Below, piece after piece: positions 1 to 6,719 of a DNA stretch of 7,008 nucleotides (positions are counted from its first letter, which is position 1; the number at the start of each line of letters is the position of its first letter). The notes beneath the pieces were generated by a model. It was not told the origin of the DNA and made no database searches. It was given only the letters and a program-made list of their open reading frames with translations. Source of the stretch: Deltaproteobacteria bacterium (GTDB lineage: Bacteria > Desulfobacterota > Desulfuromonadia > Geobacterales > Pseudopelobacteraceae). The stretch spans positions 1 to 7,008 of the forward strand of contig JACRCG010000163.1 in assembly GCA_016219145.1 (NCBI GenBank). The letters are read 5' to 3'. The translations under genes and the position numbers were made by a program.

Positions 1-1449
1 ACCAACAAGATCCGCCACCATGTTGTCGTTGATCAGGGCGGCAGACTGATGGGACTTATGACCCAGTCCGATCTGATCAACCACCTTGGACACGAATATT
101 TTCTGGAAATGCGCAAGATCGATCAGGTCATGACAGTCGGCGTGACGACGGTTCCGCCTGATCTCCCCCTCGATTGGGCCATGGCCGCCATGGCCGGGCC
201 TGGTATCAGCTGCGTTGTTGTGGCGGAAGATCGCTGTCCGATCGGTATTCTGACCGAACGTGACGCGGTCCAGTTGATGGCGGATGAAGTCGATCTGGAG
301 AATGTCCTGATCAGCAGCGTCATGAGCAGCCCGGTCTTGACGGTAAAAGTCGGCACCACAGTTCACAAGGCTACCATGCTGATGAAAAAAGAGCATATAC
401 GCCGGGTAGTTGTCGTTGGCGAGGATGACAAGATCGCCGGGATCATCACCCAGTCGGATATCATCAAGGGGCTGGAAGGCAAATACATCGAACTGCTGAA
501 AGAGATCATCCGGGAAAAAGAGGATGTTTTCAAACAAACCGCCCGTGAACTCCTGGACAAGACCGTTTACCTGGACAATATCCTCAATTCCACTGTCAGC
601 ATGGCGATAGTTGCCATGGACAGCTCATTTCGTATCAAATACTTCAACCCCCTGGCGGAACAGGTGTTCGATTGCCGCTCGGCCGATGCCATTGGCTGCT
701 CTGCACAGGAATTGATTGCACTGGAGAAAATTTCCCTGCTTACATTGTACCGGGCGCGAGAGATTGTCGAAAAGGAGGGGCGGTGCCTGTTTCCTGCTGA
801 AATCAAGCGGGACGGGGGCTCACTCTACTATGACGGCAGCCTTTCCGGAATAAGGGACAAGCAGGGAGCAGTGGTGGGCTTTGTGCTGATACTCAACGAT
901 GTCACCGAGCGTCGCCGTCATGAAGACACCATTCATCATCTGGCTTATCATGACGCCCTGACCGGCCTGCCCAACCGGACCCTGCTGAGCGACCGTCTCG
1001 GACAGGCGCTGGCCACCGCCAAACGGACCGGTATCGGCGGCGCACTCATGATCATGGATCTGGACCGTTTCAAGGATGTTAACGACACACTCGGCCACAG
1101 CATGGGTGACCTGCTGCTTCAGGCTGTGGCAGAGAGGCTCAAGGAGCTGCTGCGTAAAAGTGATACTGTTTCCCGCATGGGGGGGGATGAGTTCGTGCTG
1201 CTGCTGCCGAGCGTGGGGTCGTATGAAAACGCGGTCGTGACCGCTGCCAAGATTGTCACAGCTTTCCGGGAGCCATTTGTCTGCAATGATCACATCCTTA
1301 ACGTGACCGCCAGCATCGGTATATCGGACTTCCCTGAAGATGGCGAAGATGCTGAAACACTTATGAAAAAAGCCGATATCGCTCTCTATCGAGTCAAAGA
1401 AACCGGCCGGGACAATTTCCAGCGCTTTACCGCAAAGCGGGTAAATTAA
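1..1449 (+). CDS. CBS-PAS-GGDEF diguanylate cyclase, 5' end outside window
   Basis: The reading frame is open from base 1 with no stop, and the first 16 codons (…KIRHHVVVDQGG…) are typical CBS sequence, so the gene starts left of the window and the ATG at 49 is internal. In the 482 visible residues I see the end of one CBS motif (about 3-26, ending MTQSDLI), two complete CBS motifs (about 43-96 and 107-156, the second ending TQSDIIK), a charged helical linker that may form a coiled coil (160-190), a PAS domain (about 191-306, ending NDVTERRR) and a GGDEF domain (about 310-475). The cyclase part has DALTGLPNR (318-326), DLDRFKDVND (353-362) and an intact GGDEF (394-398). An RKSD inhibitory site (385-388) lies five residues before GGDEF. 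The product should make c-di-GMP from two GTP, with feedback inhibition. CBS pairs usually bind adenine nucleotides, and the PAS ligand cannot be told. No EAL domain follows, and no membrane segment is visible in this part. Confidence 0.93.
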   Translation, partial: TNKIRHHVVVDQGGRLMGLMTQSDLINHLGHEYFLEMRKIDQVMTVGVTTVPPDLPLDWAMAAMAGPGISCVVVAEDRCPIGILTERDAVQLMADEVDLENVLISSVMSSPVLTVKVGTTVHKATMLMKKEHIRRVVVVGEDDKIAGIITQSDIIKGLEGKYIELLKEIIREKEDVFKQTARELLDKTVYLDNILNSTVSMAIVAMDSSFRIKYFNPLAEQVFDCRSADAIGCSAQELIALEKISLLTLYRAREIVEKEGRCLFPAEIKRDGGSLYYDGSLSGIRDKQGAVVGFVLILNDVTERRRHEDTIHHLAYHDALTGLPNRTLLSDRLGQALATAKRTGIGGALMIMDLDRFKDVNDTLGHSMGDLLLQAVAERLKELLRKSDTVSRMGGDEFVLLLPSVGSYENAVVTAAKIVTAFREPFVCNDHILNVTASIGISDFPEDGEDAETLMKKADIALYRVKETGRDNFQRFTAKRVN

Positions 1450-1475
1450 CCCATAATCCTTAAAACGTCTATTAT

Positions 1476-1603
1476 CACACAAAGCTCACAAAGTTCACCA
1501 AGAAAATCAGGAGATTATCAAAACGTACAATATAACCCTGTTGGTGAGTGCTTAAACCCACATAAGCCTATAATTTCTTAGTGTTCTTTGTGCCTTTGTG
1601 AGA
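1476..1603. repeat. Imperfect inverted repeat built on CACAAAG units
   Basis: The left arm (1476-1507) contains CACAAAG twice, then TTCACCAAGAA. The right arm (1574-1603), read on the other strand, contains CACAAAG twice, then AACACTAAGAA. The arms therefore pair over about 30 bases with a few mismatches and a one-base offset, around a centre of about 66 bases with no gene. The form resembles the small dispersed intergenic repeats (REP- or MITE-like) that occur in many copies in environmental proteobacteria. Whether this one is dispersed cannot be seen from one copy. It could also fold in RNA from either strand. Together with the short hairpin at 1637-1656, it accounts for most of the spacer between the cyclase and pseudouridine synthase genes. 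Confidence 0.55.
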
Positions 1604-1636
1604 GCCAGCTGTTTTTTCAGGTTAAATTTTATGGCT

Positions 1637-1656
1637 GCTGCGGAATGCAGCTTTTT
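1637..1656 (+). terminator. Possible weak terminator for the cyclase gene
   Basis: GCTGC (1637-1641) pairs with GCAGC (1647-1651) around a five-base loop and is followed by TTTTT on the + strand. The stem is only five pairs and lies about 190 bases after the cyclase stop codon, touching the stop codon of the opposing gene. On the - strand no clean T-run follows the hairpin. Confidence 0.35.
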
Positions 1657-2536
1657 ACCACATCAGATCCCTGCCCGAGATAAATTCCCTGATTTCGCCG
1701 CTGACAGGATCCCGGAAGCTTATGGATTTGGCAAGCAGCTGTAACGGTTTGTCAAAATTGTCAACGCTCTCCGGCTGTAATTCAGGATAATACCTGTCGT
1801 TCAATATCCCGAACCCGAGTCCGCTCATATGAACCCGCAGCTGGTGGGTTTTTCCGGTCAGCGGTTGCAGTATGAAACGGGCCACTCCTCCCCTGACCTC
1901 AACCAGGCTGATGCTGGAGCGGGCGTTGATGCTGCCCGGCACACTCCTCATCCTGAACCACGGCTCTCCCCGCTCGATTCGATCCTCGATCTTCCAGGAA
2001 GCTGCTGTCTGATTCGGCGGACAGGCAGAAAGCGCCTCATAATTCTTTTCAACTCTCCCTTCCAGAAAAAGCTTTCCGTACAATCCGCGTGTCCTTCTGT
2101 TTACAGAAAATAGCACGATCCCGGCTGTTTCACGGTCAATGCGATGCAGCGGCGCCAGATCCTGAATTCCGGTTGTTCTGCGCAAACGATTCAACAGGCA
2201 TTCTTCAACGTACTTGCCACCCGGTGTTACAGGAAGAAAATGCGGTTTGCAGGCGGCCAGAATCTCGCCGTCAAGGAACAGGATCTGCTCCTCAAAGGGG
2301 ATGACCGGCTCGGCTCCGACTTCGCGAAAATAATAGATACGTTTCTGCGGGGCGTATTCTGTCGTCAGGGTGATCGGTCTGGCAGCATCGTCGCAGACCT
2401 TACCCTCTTGAATCCTTTTTCTCCAGACCTCGCCGGAAATTGCCGGAAATCTGCTGCACAGAAAAGAAATGATGGAAGGGTACGGTTTTGGGGCTATCGG
2501 CAGAGTGACTACGGAGGGGTGCTTCGAGATTGCCAT
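1655..2536 (-). CDS. RluA-family pseudouridine synthase
   Basis: The product is a 293-residue enzyme expected to convert specific uridines in rRNA or tRNA to pseudouridine in the cytoplasm. The family hallmark HRIDRETAG is at 131-139, with catalytic Asp134. Other conserved blocks are KPHFLPVTPGG (97-107), YEAL (166-169) and PLTGKTHQLRVH (225-236). The N-terminal part (about 26-70) looks like a degenerate S4-type RNA-binding segment. The open frame runs back to 2608, but that would overlap the transporter gene. The ATG at 2536 has a GAGGG ribosome site nine bases upstream, lies just after the transporter stop codon, and gives a normal family length. The short gap suggests co-transcription with the transporter. 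The exact RNA target and subfamily cannot be decided by eye, so no gene symbol is given. Confidence 0.92.
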   Translation of the reverse strand: MAISKHPSVVTLPIAPKPYPSIISFLCSRFPAISGEVWRKRIQEGKVCDDAARPITLTTEYAPQKRIYYFREVGAEPVIPFEEQILFLDGEILAACKPHFLPVTPGGKYVEECLLNRLRRTTGIQDLAPLHRIDRETAGIVLFSVNRRTRGLYGKLFLEGRVEKNYEALSACPPNQTAASWKIEDRIERGEPWFRMRSVPGSINARSSISLVEVRGGVARFILQPLTGKTHQLRVHMSGLGFGILNDRYYPELQPESVDNFDKPLQLLAKSISFRDPVSGEIREFISGRDLMW

Positions 2537-2545
2537 GCCAATATT

Positions 2546-2550
2546 CCCTC
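2546..2550 (-). promoter_or_regulatory. Ribosome binding site that sets the pseudouridine synthase start
   Basis: GAGGG on the - strand, nine bases before the ATG at 2536 and inside the gap after the transporter stop codon. It supports this ATG over the in-frame upstream ATG at 2608. Confidence 0.6.
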
Positions 2551-2552
2551 GA

Positions 2553-3806
2553 TCAGTCGCGCAACCCGGGATGGGTATCGCAGCAGGCGACATACAGTGC
2601 CAGGGCAAGGGCCAGAACAGCAGCAGAAATACCGAAACCCCACTGATAGGCCGCCAGCGGCAGCGCGCTTCCGGCGGGAGTTTTCCAGCAGCCTATGACC
2701 AGCCCGACCATCTGCTGAAACATGGCTGCACCCAGAATAACGAAAAAATTAAGGGCGGTCAGGGCTGTCCCGGCGATGGAGAGCGAAAAGGATTCCTTCA
2801 CCTGGGTGTAGAGAATGTAAAGGGCGGAGCTGCTGAATCCGAGCAGCCAGCAAAGTACTGTCAGCCCCCGGCGGGGCAGAGGCAGATGCAGCGCCAGGCC
2901 GGAAAACAGCAGCAGCATCGCGCATAGTCCCGCCAGCACAAGCGGCTTGCGGCACTTCAGTTTATCTGACCAGCGCCCCCAGATCGGAGCACCGAAGACA
3001 ACCCCGACCGGAATGGCCAGGATTACGCTGCTGGCGTCTGACTTGCTCATGCCATAAGTGTCTATCAGGTAGGGGACGCCCCATAAACCTTGGGCGGCTA
3101 TCAGGGCGCCATATGAGGCAAACCCCAGTGGAGCCAGGTACCAGAAAGCAGCGCTGCCGAATACCGTGCGGAGTCCGGCCCGGACATCGGCAGGAGAGGG
3201 GGGGGTATAGATCGCAGCGCCGTCAGGCTGCGGAGGTCGATCACGTACAATCAGATACATGCCGCCGGCCAGCAGCAGCGTTACAACCGCCATGCTGCCG
3301 CAAGCTCCACGCCAGCCCAGTTTGTCACTCAGCCATGCCAGGGGAGCGGTAGCGCCAATGCCCCCCATGTTGCCGATGGCGATCAAAATAGTGGATAAAG
3401 TGGCAAATTCATGTGCTGAAAACCAGGTGGTCAGTATTTTAAAAGAGCCCATCAGTACGGCAGCCATGCCGAGTCCAATGCCGGCCCGCGCCATAACCGC
3501 CACTGCGCCGCTGCCGGCCAGGGCAAAAGCCACCGCGCTGGCTGCGCCGAAACAGGCCAGCAGGCTGATGACGATGCGGGGGCCGAAACGATCAAGAAAA
3601 GGACCCATCGGCAACTGCGCCAGGCCGAAGGAGTAGAAAAAGGCCCCGCCCATCAACCCCAGAATTTCGGGGGATAGAAGCAGATCACGCGCCAGATCGC
3701 CGGCAATGACCGCATTGGAGACCCGCCAGAAACCAGAGATGACGTAGGTACAGCAGCACATTGCAAAGATATACCAGCGGTATGACGGGGAGGCGCTAAG
3801 AGTCAT
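2553..3806 (-). CDS. Major facilitator superfamily (MFS) transporter
   Basis: The product is a 417-residue inner-membrane protein with about twelve hydrophobic segments in two halves, separated by a polar, proline-rich loop (about 188-215). The loop after the second helix has GPFLDRFGPR (68-77), a version of the MFS motif A. The second half has the related GRWSDKLKCRK (277-287). Both point to a proton- or ion-coupled or facilitated carrier. Three adjacent cysteines sit in the first helix (17-19). The substrate is unknown: the sequence alone does not separate sugar-phosphate, organic acid or drug carriers. The open frame extends to 3926, but I chose the ATG at 3806. It has AGGA eight bases upstream, puts the first helix near the N-terminus, and leaves the upstream ATG inside the likely -10 box, where it would not be transcribed. 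The pseudouridine synthase gene follows after 16 bases. Confidence 0.9.
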   Translation of the reverse strand: MTLSASPSYRWYIFAMCCCTYVISGFWRVSNAVIAGDLARDLLLSPEILGLMGGAFFYSFGLAQLPMGPFLDRFGPRIVISLLACFGAASAVAFALAGSGAVAVMARAGIGLGMAAVLMGSFKILTTWFSAHEFATLSTILIAIGNMGGIGATAPLAWLSDKLGWRGACGSMAVVTLLLAGGMYLIVRDRPPQPDGAAIYTPPSPADVRAGLRTVFGSAAFWYLAPLGFASYGALIAAQGLWGVPYLIDTYGMSKSDASSVILAIPVGVVFGAPIWGRWSDKLKCRKPLVLAGLCAMLLLFSGLALHLPLPRRGLTVLCWLLGFSSSALYILYTQVKESFSLSIAGTALTALNFFVILGAAMFQQMVGLVIGCWKTPAGSALPLAAYQWGFGISAAVLALALALYVACCDTHPGLRD

Positions 3807-3814
3807 GGATTTAA

Positions 3815-3820
3815 TCCTGG
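3815..3820 (-). promoter_or_regulatory. Ribosome binding site that sets the transporter start
   Basis: CCAGGA on the - strand, eight bases before the ATG at 3806. It favours this start over the frame-open ATG at 3926, which would add 40 polar residues untypical of the family. Confidence 0.5.
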
Positions 3821-3854
3821 CATGCACATCTGTTTTTTGGACTGAAGCAAATAT

Positions 3855-3868
3855 ATCCGGCACCGGAT
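3855..3868. repeat. Short palindrome in the transporter leader
   Basis: ATCCGGCACCGGAT is a 6+2+6 inverted repeat lying about 50 bases upstream of the transporter start codon and downstream of its likely transcription start. It could be a small RNA hairpin or a protein site. Its length alone does not exclude chance. Confidence 0.3.
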
Positions 3869-3904
3869 CTGGCGCGATAACTGAAAGATTCCCGGTGACT
3901 CTAT

Positions 3905-3923
3905 CATGCTGACGGTCAGCATG
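3905..3923. promoter_or_regulatory. Perfect 19-base palindrome, likely operator over the transcription start
   Basis: CATGCTGAC-G-GTCAGCATG is a perfect 9+1+9 inverted repeat. It begins directly after the TATAAT box of the transporter promoter and so covers the expected transcription start, a usual place for a repressor site. Its half-site TCAGCATG recurs as TCAACATG in the second palindrome 20 bases away. The regulator is not encoded in the window. Confidence 0.6.
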
Positions 3924-3924
3924 C

Positions 3925-3930
3925 ATTATA
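3925..3930 (-). promoter_or_regulatory. -10 box of the likely transporter promoter
   Basis: The - strand reads TATAAT exactly, with transcription expected to begin near 3918, giving a leader of roughly 110 bases. The -35 region at the right distance is poor (GATATG at 17-base spacing), which fits a promoter that depends on an activator or is controlled through the flanking palindromes. The box lies between the palindromes at 3905-3923 and 3936-3947. Confidence 0.5.
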
Positions 3931-3935
3931 TTTCA

Positions 3936-3947
3936 TCAACATGTTGA
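3936..3947. promoter_or_regulatory. Second palindrome, TCAACATGTTGA
   Basis: This perfect 12-base palindrome lies on the -35 side of the transporter TATAAT box and overlaps a TTGACA hexamer facing sixA. It shares the half-site TCARCATG with the palindrome at 3905-3923, but with CATG at the centre rather than at the outer ends. One regulator could therefore control both divergent transcripts. Confidence 0.45.
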
Positions 3948-3971
3948 CATATCATTACTCTGCTGTAGTCT
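3944..3971 (+). promoter_or_regulatory. Possible sixA promoter
   Basis: A perfect TTGACA (3944-3949) is followed after 16 bases by TAGTCT (3966-3971), a poor -10. The expected leader to the sixA ATG is about 60 bases. The -35 hexamer shares bases with the second palindrome. The weak -10 keeps confidence low. Confidence 0.3.
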
Positions 3972-4024
3972 TGAGCAAGCTCGGCCATCTGTTTCAGAGC
4001 CATATTCCGGATGAGCAGCAATTC

Positions 4025-4031
4025 AGGAGGG
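4025..4031 (+). promoter_or_regulatory. Strong ribosome binding site of sixA
   Basis: AGGAGGG lies four bases before the ATG at 4036. The match is near perfect with slightly short spacing, and it fixes the sixA start. Confidence 0.7.
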
Positions 4032-4035
4032 CAAC

Positions 4036-4554
4036 ATGATTCTGTACATTATGCGGCATGCTGAAGCGGTGGAAAGGAGTGAAACCTTGCCGGAGGAGTG
4101 GCGCTATCTGACGGGAAAAGGGCGTTTGGCAGCTGAACAGATGAGTTCTGCGATTGCCGGATCCGGTCCCAAGCCGCGCCTGATTCTGACCAGCCCTTTG
4201 CTTAGAGCGGTGCAGACGGCCGAAATACAGGCTGCAAAGGCCTGCCGGAAAAAAGAGCTGATTGTCAGCGCACTGCTCAGCCCCGGCGCTGATATGGATG
4301 AGCTGATTGCTTGTCTGACGGAGCGAAAAGGCGCAAAGCGCGTCATGGTGGTCGGTCACGAGCCTCAGCTTGGTGCTCTGGTAACGGCGCTGCTTGGCCG
4401 CGCTGATGGCAGCATTACTCTGAAAAAGGGCGCCTGTGTGGCTCTGGAGCTTAGTTCCGGCAGAAAACCAGAGAGCTCGTTTCTCTGGTACATGACGCCG
4501 GGCGGGAAGCGGATCAGCTCCTTCAAAAAGGCTTTCCCGCAGAAGGTGCGCTGA
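4036..4554 (+). CDS. sixA: SixA-type phosphohistidine phosphatase
   Basis: The product is a 172-residue cytoplasmic protein of the histidine phosphatase (phosphoglycerate mutase-like) superfamily. It opens directly with the RHG-type motif MRHAEA, placing the nucleophile His8 next to Arg7. It also has SPLLRAVQTAE (53-63, with Arg57) and the second catalytic histidine in VVGHEPQL (His108). The short length, without the larger insertions of phosphoglycerate mutases, fits the SixA branch. Known SixA proteins remove phosphate from phosphohistidine in proteins such as HPt domains or phosphotransferase components. The target here is not known. The CHAD-domain gene begins two bases after the stop codon, so the pair is almost certainly one operon. 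Confidence 0.9.
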   Translation: MILYIMRHAEAVERSETLPEEWRYLTGKGRLAAEQMSSAIAGSGPKPRLILTSPLLRAVQTAEIQAAKACRKKELIVSALLSPGADMDELIACLTERKGAKRVMVVGHEPQLGALVTALLGRADGSITLKKGACVALELSSGRKPESSFLWYMTPGGKRISSFKKAFPQKVR

Positions 4555-4556
4555 AA

Positions 4557-5429
4557 GTGCCGACAAAAAAAGCCCGAGTGGCAGCTGATTCGTCAGCCAT
4601 TCTGAAGCGCTGCCGCAGCATGCTCCTTGCCGGATGGGAGGATCTGCGTGCGACAAGACGTGCCGTACTCAAAACATTTGATCCTGATGATATTCATGAC
4701 TTAAGGGTCGCTTCACGCCGGTTCCGGGCTTTGGTTAAGCTGTTTGAACCCTGGATGCCTTCGAAAAATGCAGCGTCGATGAATAAGAAAGTCCGGAAAT
4801 TGACGAGGACTTTGGGCGTATTGCGTAATATTGACGAGGCGCAGCTCTTTTTCAGGCGTCACAGCTCGACCGATTCCGGACCTGAAAGCCTGCTCTGCCG
4901 TGATCTTCCGGAGATGCGCGGCGATGAGATGAAGCGGGTCGCAAAAACACTTGCGCTCTTCGATCAGAACGGCCTGGAGCGGGTCGTGCAAAAACTGGCA
5001 GTCAGCCTGGAAAAAGAGCGCTCTGCGGACGGCGACAGCATTTCACTGCCGGGCTATTTTTCGAATATCTCCATCAGCCTGTTTCAGGCAATACACGCTC
5101 TTCTGCCTGCCGCAGCCTTCCGAGAGGCCCGGGAAACCCGCCATTCACTCCGGATTGCCATTAAAAAATGGCGCTACTTCCTCGAAATCGCAGGACCGGC
5201 TCTTGATTTTGATTGCAGCTCAATACTGGGATTGCTCAGGGAATACCAGAGTATTCTGGGAGGGATGAATGATGTCGCCGAGTTCGGCCGGCTCTGCGAA
5301 AAACTGACGCTGTCTCAGCATGAGCGCGGCATTGTTGAAAATATTTTGCGAGCAGAAGATGAAATATTGCTTGAAAAGTTTGAAGAACTGATCAGGCAAA
5401 AACCGCTTACTTACTATTTCGTGGCCTGA
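4557..5429 (+). CDS. CHAD-domain protein (predicted polyphosphate-binding)
   Basis: The product is a 290-residue, all-helical protein of the conserved-histidine alpha-helical domain (CHAD) family. It shows both internal repeats of the fold. The first has DIHDLRVASRRFR (45-57, with His47) and LGVLRNIDEAQLF (86-98). The second has RHSLRIAIKKWRYFLE (195-210, with His196) and EYQSILGGMNDVAEF (229-243). Conserved His, Arg and Lys residues form a basic surface that in studied CHAD proteins binds inorganic polyphosphate. No CYTH or other catalytic domain is fused. The start is taken as GTG at 4557, two bases after the sixA stop, with AGAAGG ten bases upstream. The ATG at 4620 (residue 22) is an alternative but still keeps the domain. 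The spacing suggests translational coupling to sixA. There is no signal peptide or membrane segment. Confidence 0.88.
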   Translation: MPTKKARVAADSSAILKRCRSMLLAGWEDLRATRRAVLKTFDPDDIHDLRVASRRFRALVKLFEPWMPSKNAASMNKKVRKLTRTLGVLRNIDEAQLFFRRHSSTDSGPESLLCRDLPEMRGDEMKRVAKTLALFDQNGLERVVQKLAVSLEKERSADGDSISLPGYFSNISISLFQAIHALLPAAAFREARETRHSLRIAIKKWRYFLEIAGPALDFDCSSILGLLREYQSILGGMNDVAEFGRLCEKLTLSQHERGIVENILRAEDEILLEKFEELIRQKPLTYYFVA

Positions 5430-5450
5430 TCGATCAGGGGCTGGATAAAA

Positions 5451-5481
5451 AAAGAGGGTCAGCCAAACGGCGACCCTCTTT
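5451..5481 (-). terminator. Terminator between convergent ftsZ and CHAD genes
   Basis: AAAGAGGGTC (5451-5460) pairs perfectly with GACCCTCTTT (5472-5481) around an 11-base loop. Read on the - strand, the stem ends in an uninterrupted T-run, so it is a good rho-independent terminator for ftsZ, 21 bases past its stop. On the + strand it lies 21 bases after the CHAD stop and ends in CTCTTTGC, so it could also act in that direction, less strongly. Confidence 0.85.
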
Positions 5482-5502
5482 GCATAACCGAAGAACAAAA
5501 AA

Positions 5503-6672
5503 TCAGTCCACGGATTTCCTCAGAAAAGTCGGGATGTCGTACTGGTCTTCATCCTCCTCGATAAATGAAACGGTCGGGCGGATACGGGTGATGTTCTCGG
5601 TTTTCTGACGGTCGCGGATGAAAGTCGGACTGTCAAGCGAACTCCTTCCGGCAGAGTGTTTTTCAGCAATGGCAATACTGTTTCTGCGGAAATCGCGGCC
5701 TTTTTCGGTGTCGAAACGGTCGCCAAAACCGGTGGCAATCACGGTTACCTTGATGGTGTCACCCATCTCGTCATCCCTGACAACACCGATCTTGATGTTG
5801 GCGTCTTCGTGTACTTTCTCGTGGACAATCCTGTTGACCGTGTTGTAGTCGTCCATCGTCATGGAGGCCGAGCCGGTGATGTTGACCAGTACACCCTTGG
5901 CGCCGGAGATGTCGTTGTCTTCCAGCAGCGGGCTGGATATGGCGTTGCTGACCGCGTCGGCGGCGCGATTATCGCCGGTGCCGACCCCGATGCCCATCAT
6001 GGCCATGCCGCGAACACTCATGACTGTTTTTACATCTGCAAAGTCAAGGTTCATCAGGCCTGTGGACGTAATCAGCTCTGCTATACCCTGAACAGCCTGC
6101 CGCAGGACGTCGTCTGATGGTTTGAAGGCATCGAAAAGGGACATGTTGCGGCTGGCCAGGCTGATCAGGCGATCATTGGGGATGATGATCAGAGAATCAA
6201 CGTGTTTTTTGAGTTCGGAAATGCCTTGCTCGGCCAGTGCTGAACGGGCCTTGCCCTCGTAGGTGAACGGCTTGGTGACGACACCCACGGTGAGTACGCC
6301 GGTTTCTCTGGCGGCCTCGGCTATCACCGGTGCAGCGCCGGTGCCGGTGCCTCCGCCCATGCCGGCAGCGATGAACACCAGATCGGACCCTTTGAGGGCC
6401 TCGACCAGTTGTTCCTTGTTTTCAAGGGCTGCTGCCGTACCGATCTCGGGTTTGGAGCCGGCCCCAAGGCCTTTGGTCAGTTCGCGGCCGAGCTGCAGCT
6501 TGACTGGAGCCTGGGAAGTGCGCAGTGCCTGTGCATCGGTATTGGCGACAATAAAGTCAACTTTATGTATATTACCGGCGATCATGGTGTTGACGGCATT
6601 TCCACCACCGCCGCCCACTCCGATCACTTTGATAACAGCGCTTTGTTCAATGGCCTCATCAAATTCAAACAT
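5503..6672 (-). CDS. ftsZ: Cell division protein FtsZ
   Basis: The product is the 389-residue tubulin-like GTPase that polymerises into the cytoplasmic division ring. The GTP-binding features are intact: the glycine-rich GGGGGN loop (20-25), the tubulin signature GMGGGTGTG (104-112), and the T7 loop NLDFADV (208-214) with Asp210 and Asp213, which complete the active site of the neighbouring subunit. The globular core ends near residue 320. A charged linker of about 55 residues follows, then the conserved C-terminal peptide DIPTFLRK (379-386), which binds FtsA and other ring partners. The ATG at 6672 has AAGGGGGAG five bases upstream. The gene follows ftsA in the same direction, but a terminator lies between them and ftsZ appears to have its own promoter. 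Nothing in the protein looks unusual. Confidence 0.98.
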   Translation of the reverse strand: MFEFDEAIEQSAVIKVIGVGGGGGNAVNTMIAGNIHKVDFIVANTDAQALRTSQAPVKLQLGRELTKGLGAGSKPEIGTAAALENKEQLVEALKGSDLVFIAAGMGGGTGTGAAPVIAEAARETGVLTVGVVTKPFTYEGKARSALAEQGISELKKHVDSLIIIPNDRLISLASRNMSLFDAFKPSDDVLRQAVQGIAELITSTGLMNLDFADVKTVMSVRGMAMMGIGVGTGDNRAADAVSNAISSPLLEDNDISGAKGVLVNITGSASMTMDDYNTVNRIVHEKVHEDANIKIGVVRDDEMGDTIKVTVIATGFGDRFDTEKGRDFRRNSIAIAEKHSAGRSSLDSPTFIRDRQKTENITRIRPTVSFIEEDEDQYDIPTFLRKSVD

Positions 6673-6677
6673 GCATT

Positions 6678-6686
6678 CTCCCCCTT
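6678..6686 (-). promoter_or_regulatory. Ribosome binding site of ftsZ
   Basis: AAGGGGGAG on the - strand, five bases before the ATG at 6672. It confirms the start used for ftsZ. Confidence 0.7.
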
Positions 6687-6719
6687 AGGCAATGGCAATG
6701 ACTAGTCCGTTGTTGGTGA

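Noticed and set aside
820..1482. Long open frame on the - strand opposite the cyclase gene
   Set aside because: It lies antisense to a clear PAS-GGDEF coding frame, shows no recognisable domain, and is a by-product of the codon pattern of the real gene.
1476..1603. CRISPR-like array from the repeated CACAAAG units
   Set aside because: Units are only seven bases, are inverted between the two halves, and have no regular spacers.
2144..2927. Several + strand frames opposite the pseudouridine synthase and transporter genes
   Set aside because: They are antisense to conserved catalytic motifs and membrane segments. Their translations are low-complexity, Gln- and Arg-rich strings without domain features.
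3807..3926. Forty-residue N-terminal extension of the transporter
   Set aside because: The upstream ATG lies within the probable -10 box and has no ribosome site, while the ATG at 3806 has one and gives normal topology.
3994..4656. Open - strand frame of 220 codons across sixA and the start of the CHAD gene
   Set aside because: It runs opposite two strongly supported genes and through the sixA ribosome site, with no recognisable protein features.
5618..6705. Several + strand frames opposite ftsZ
   Set aside because: They are antisense to a fully conserved FtsZ sequence, and their translations are only complements of the glycine-rich and conserved regions.
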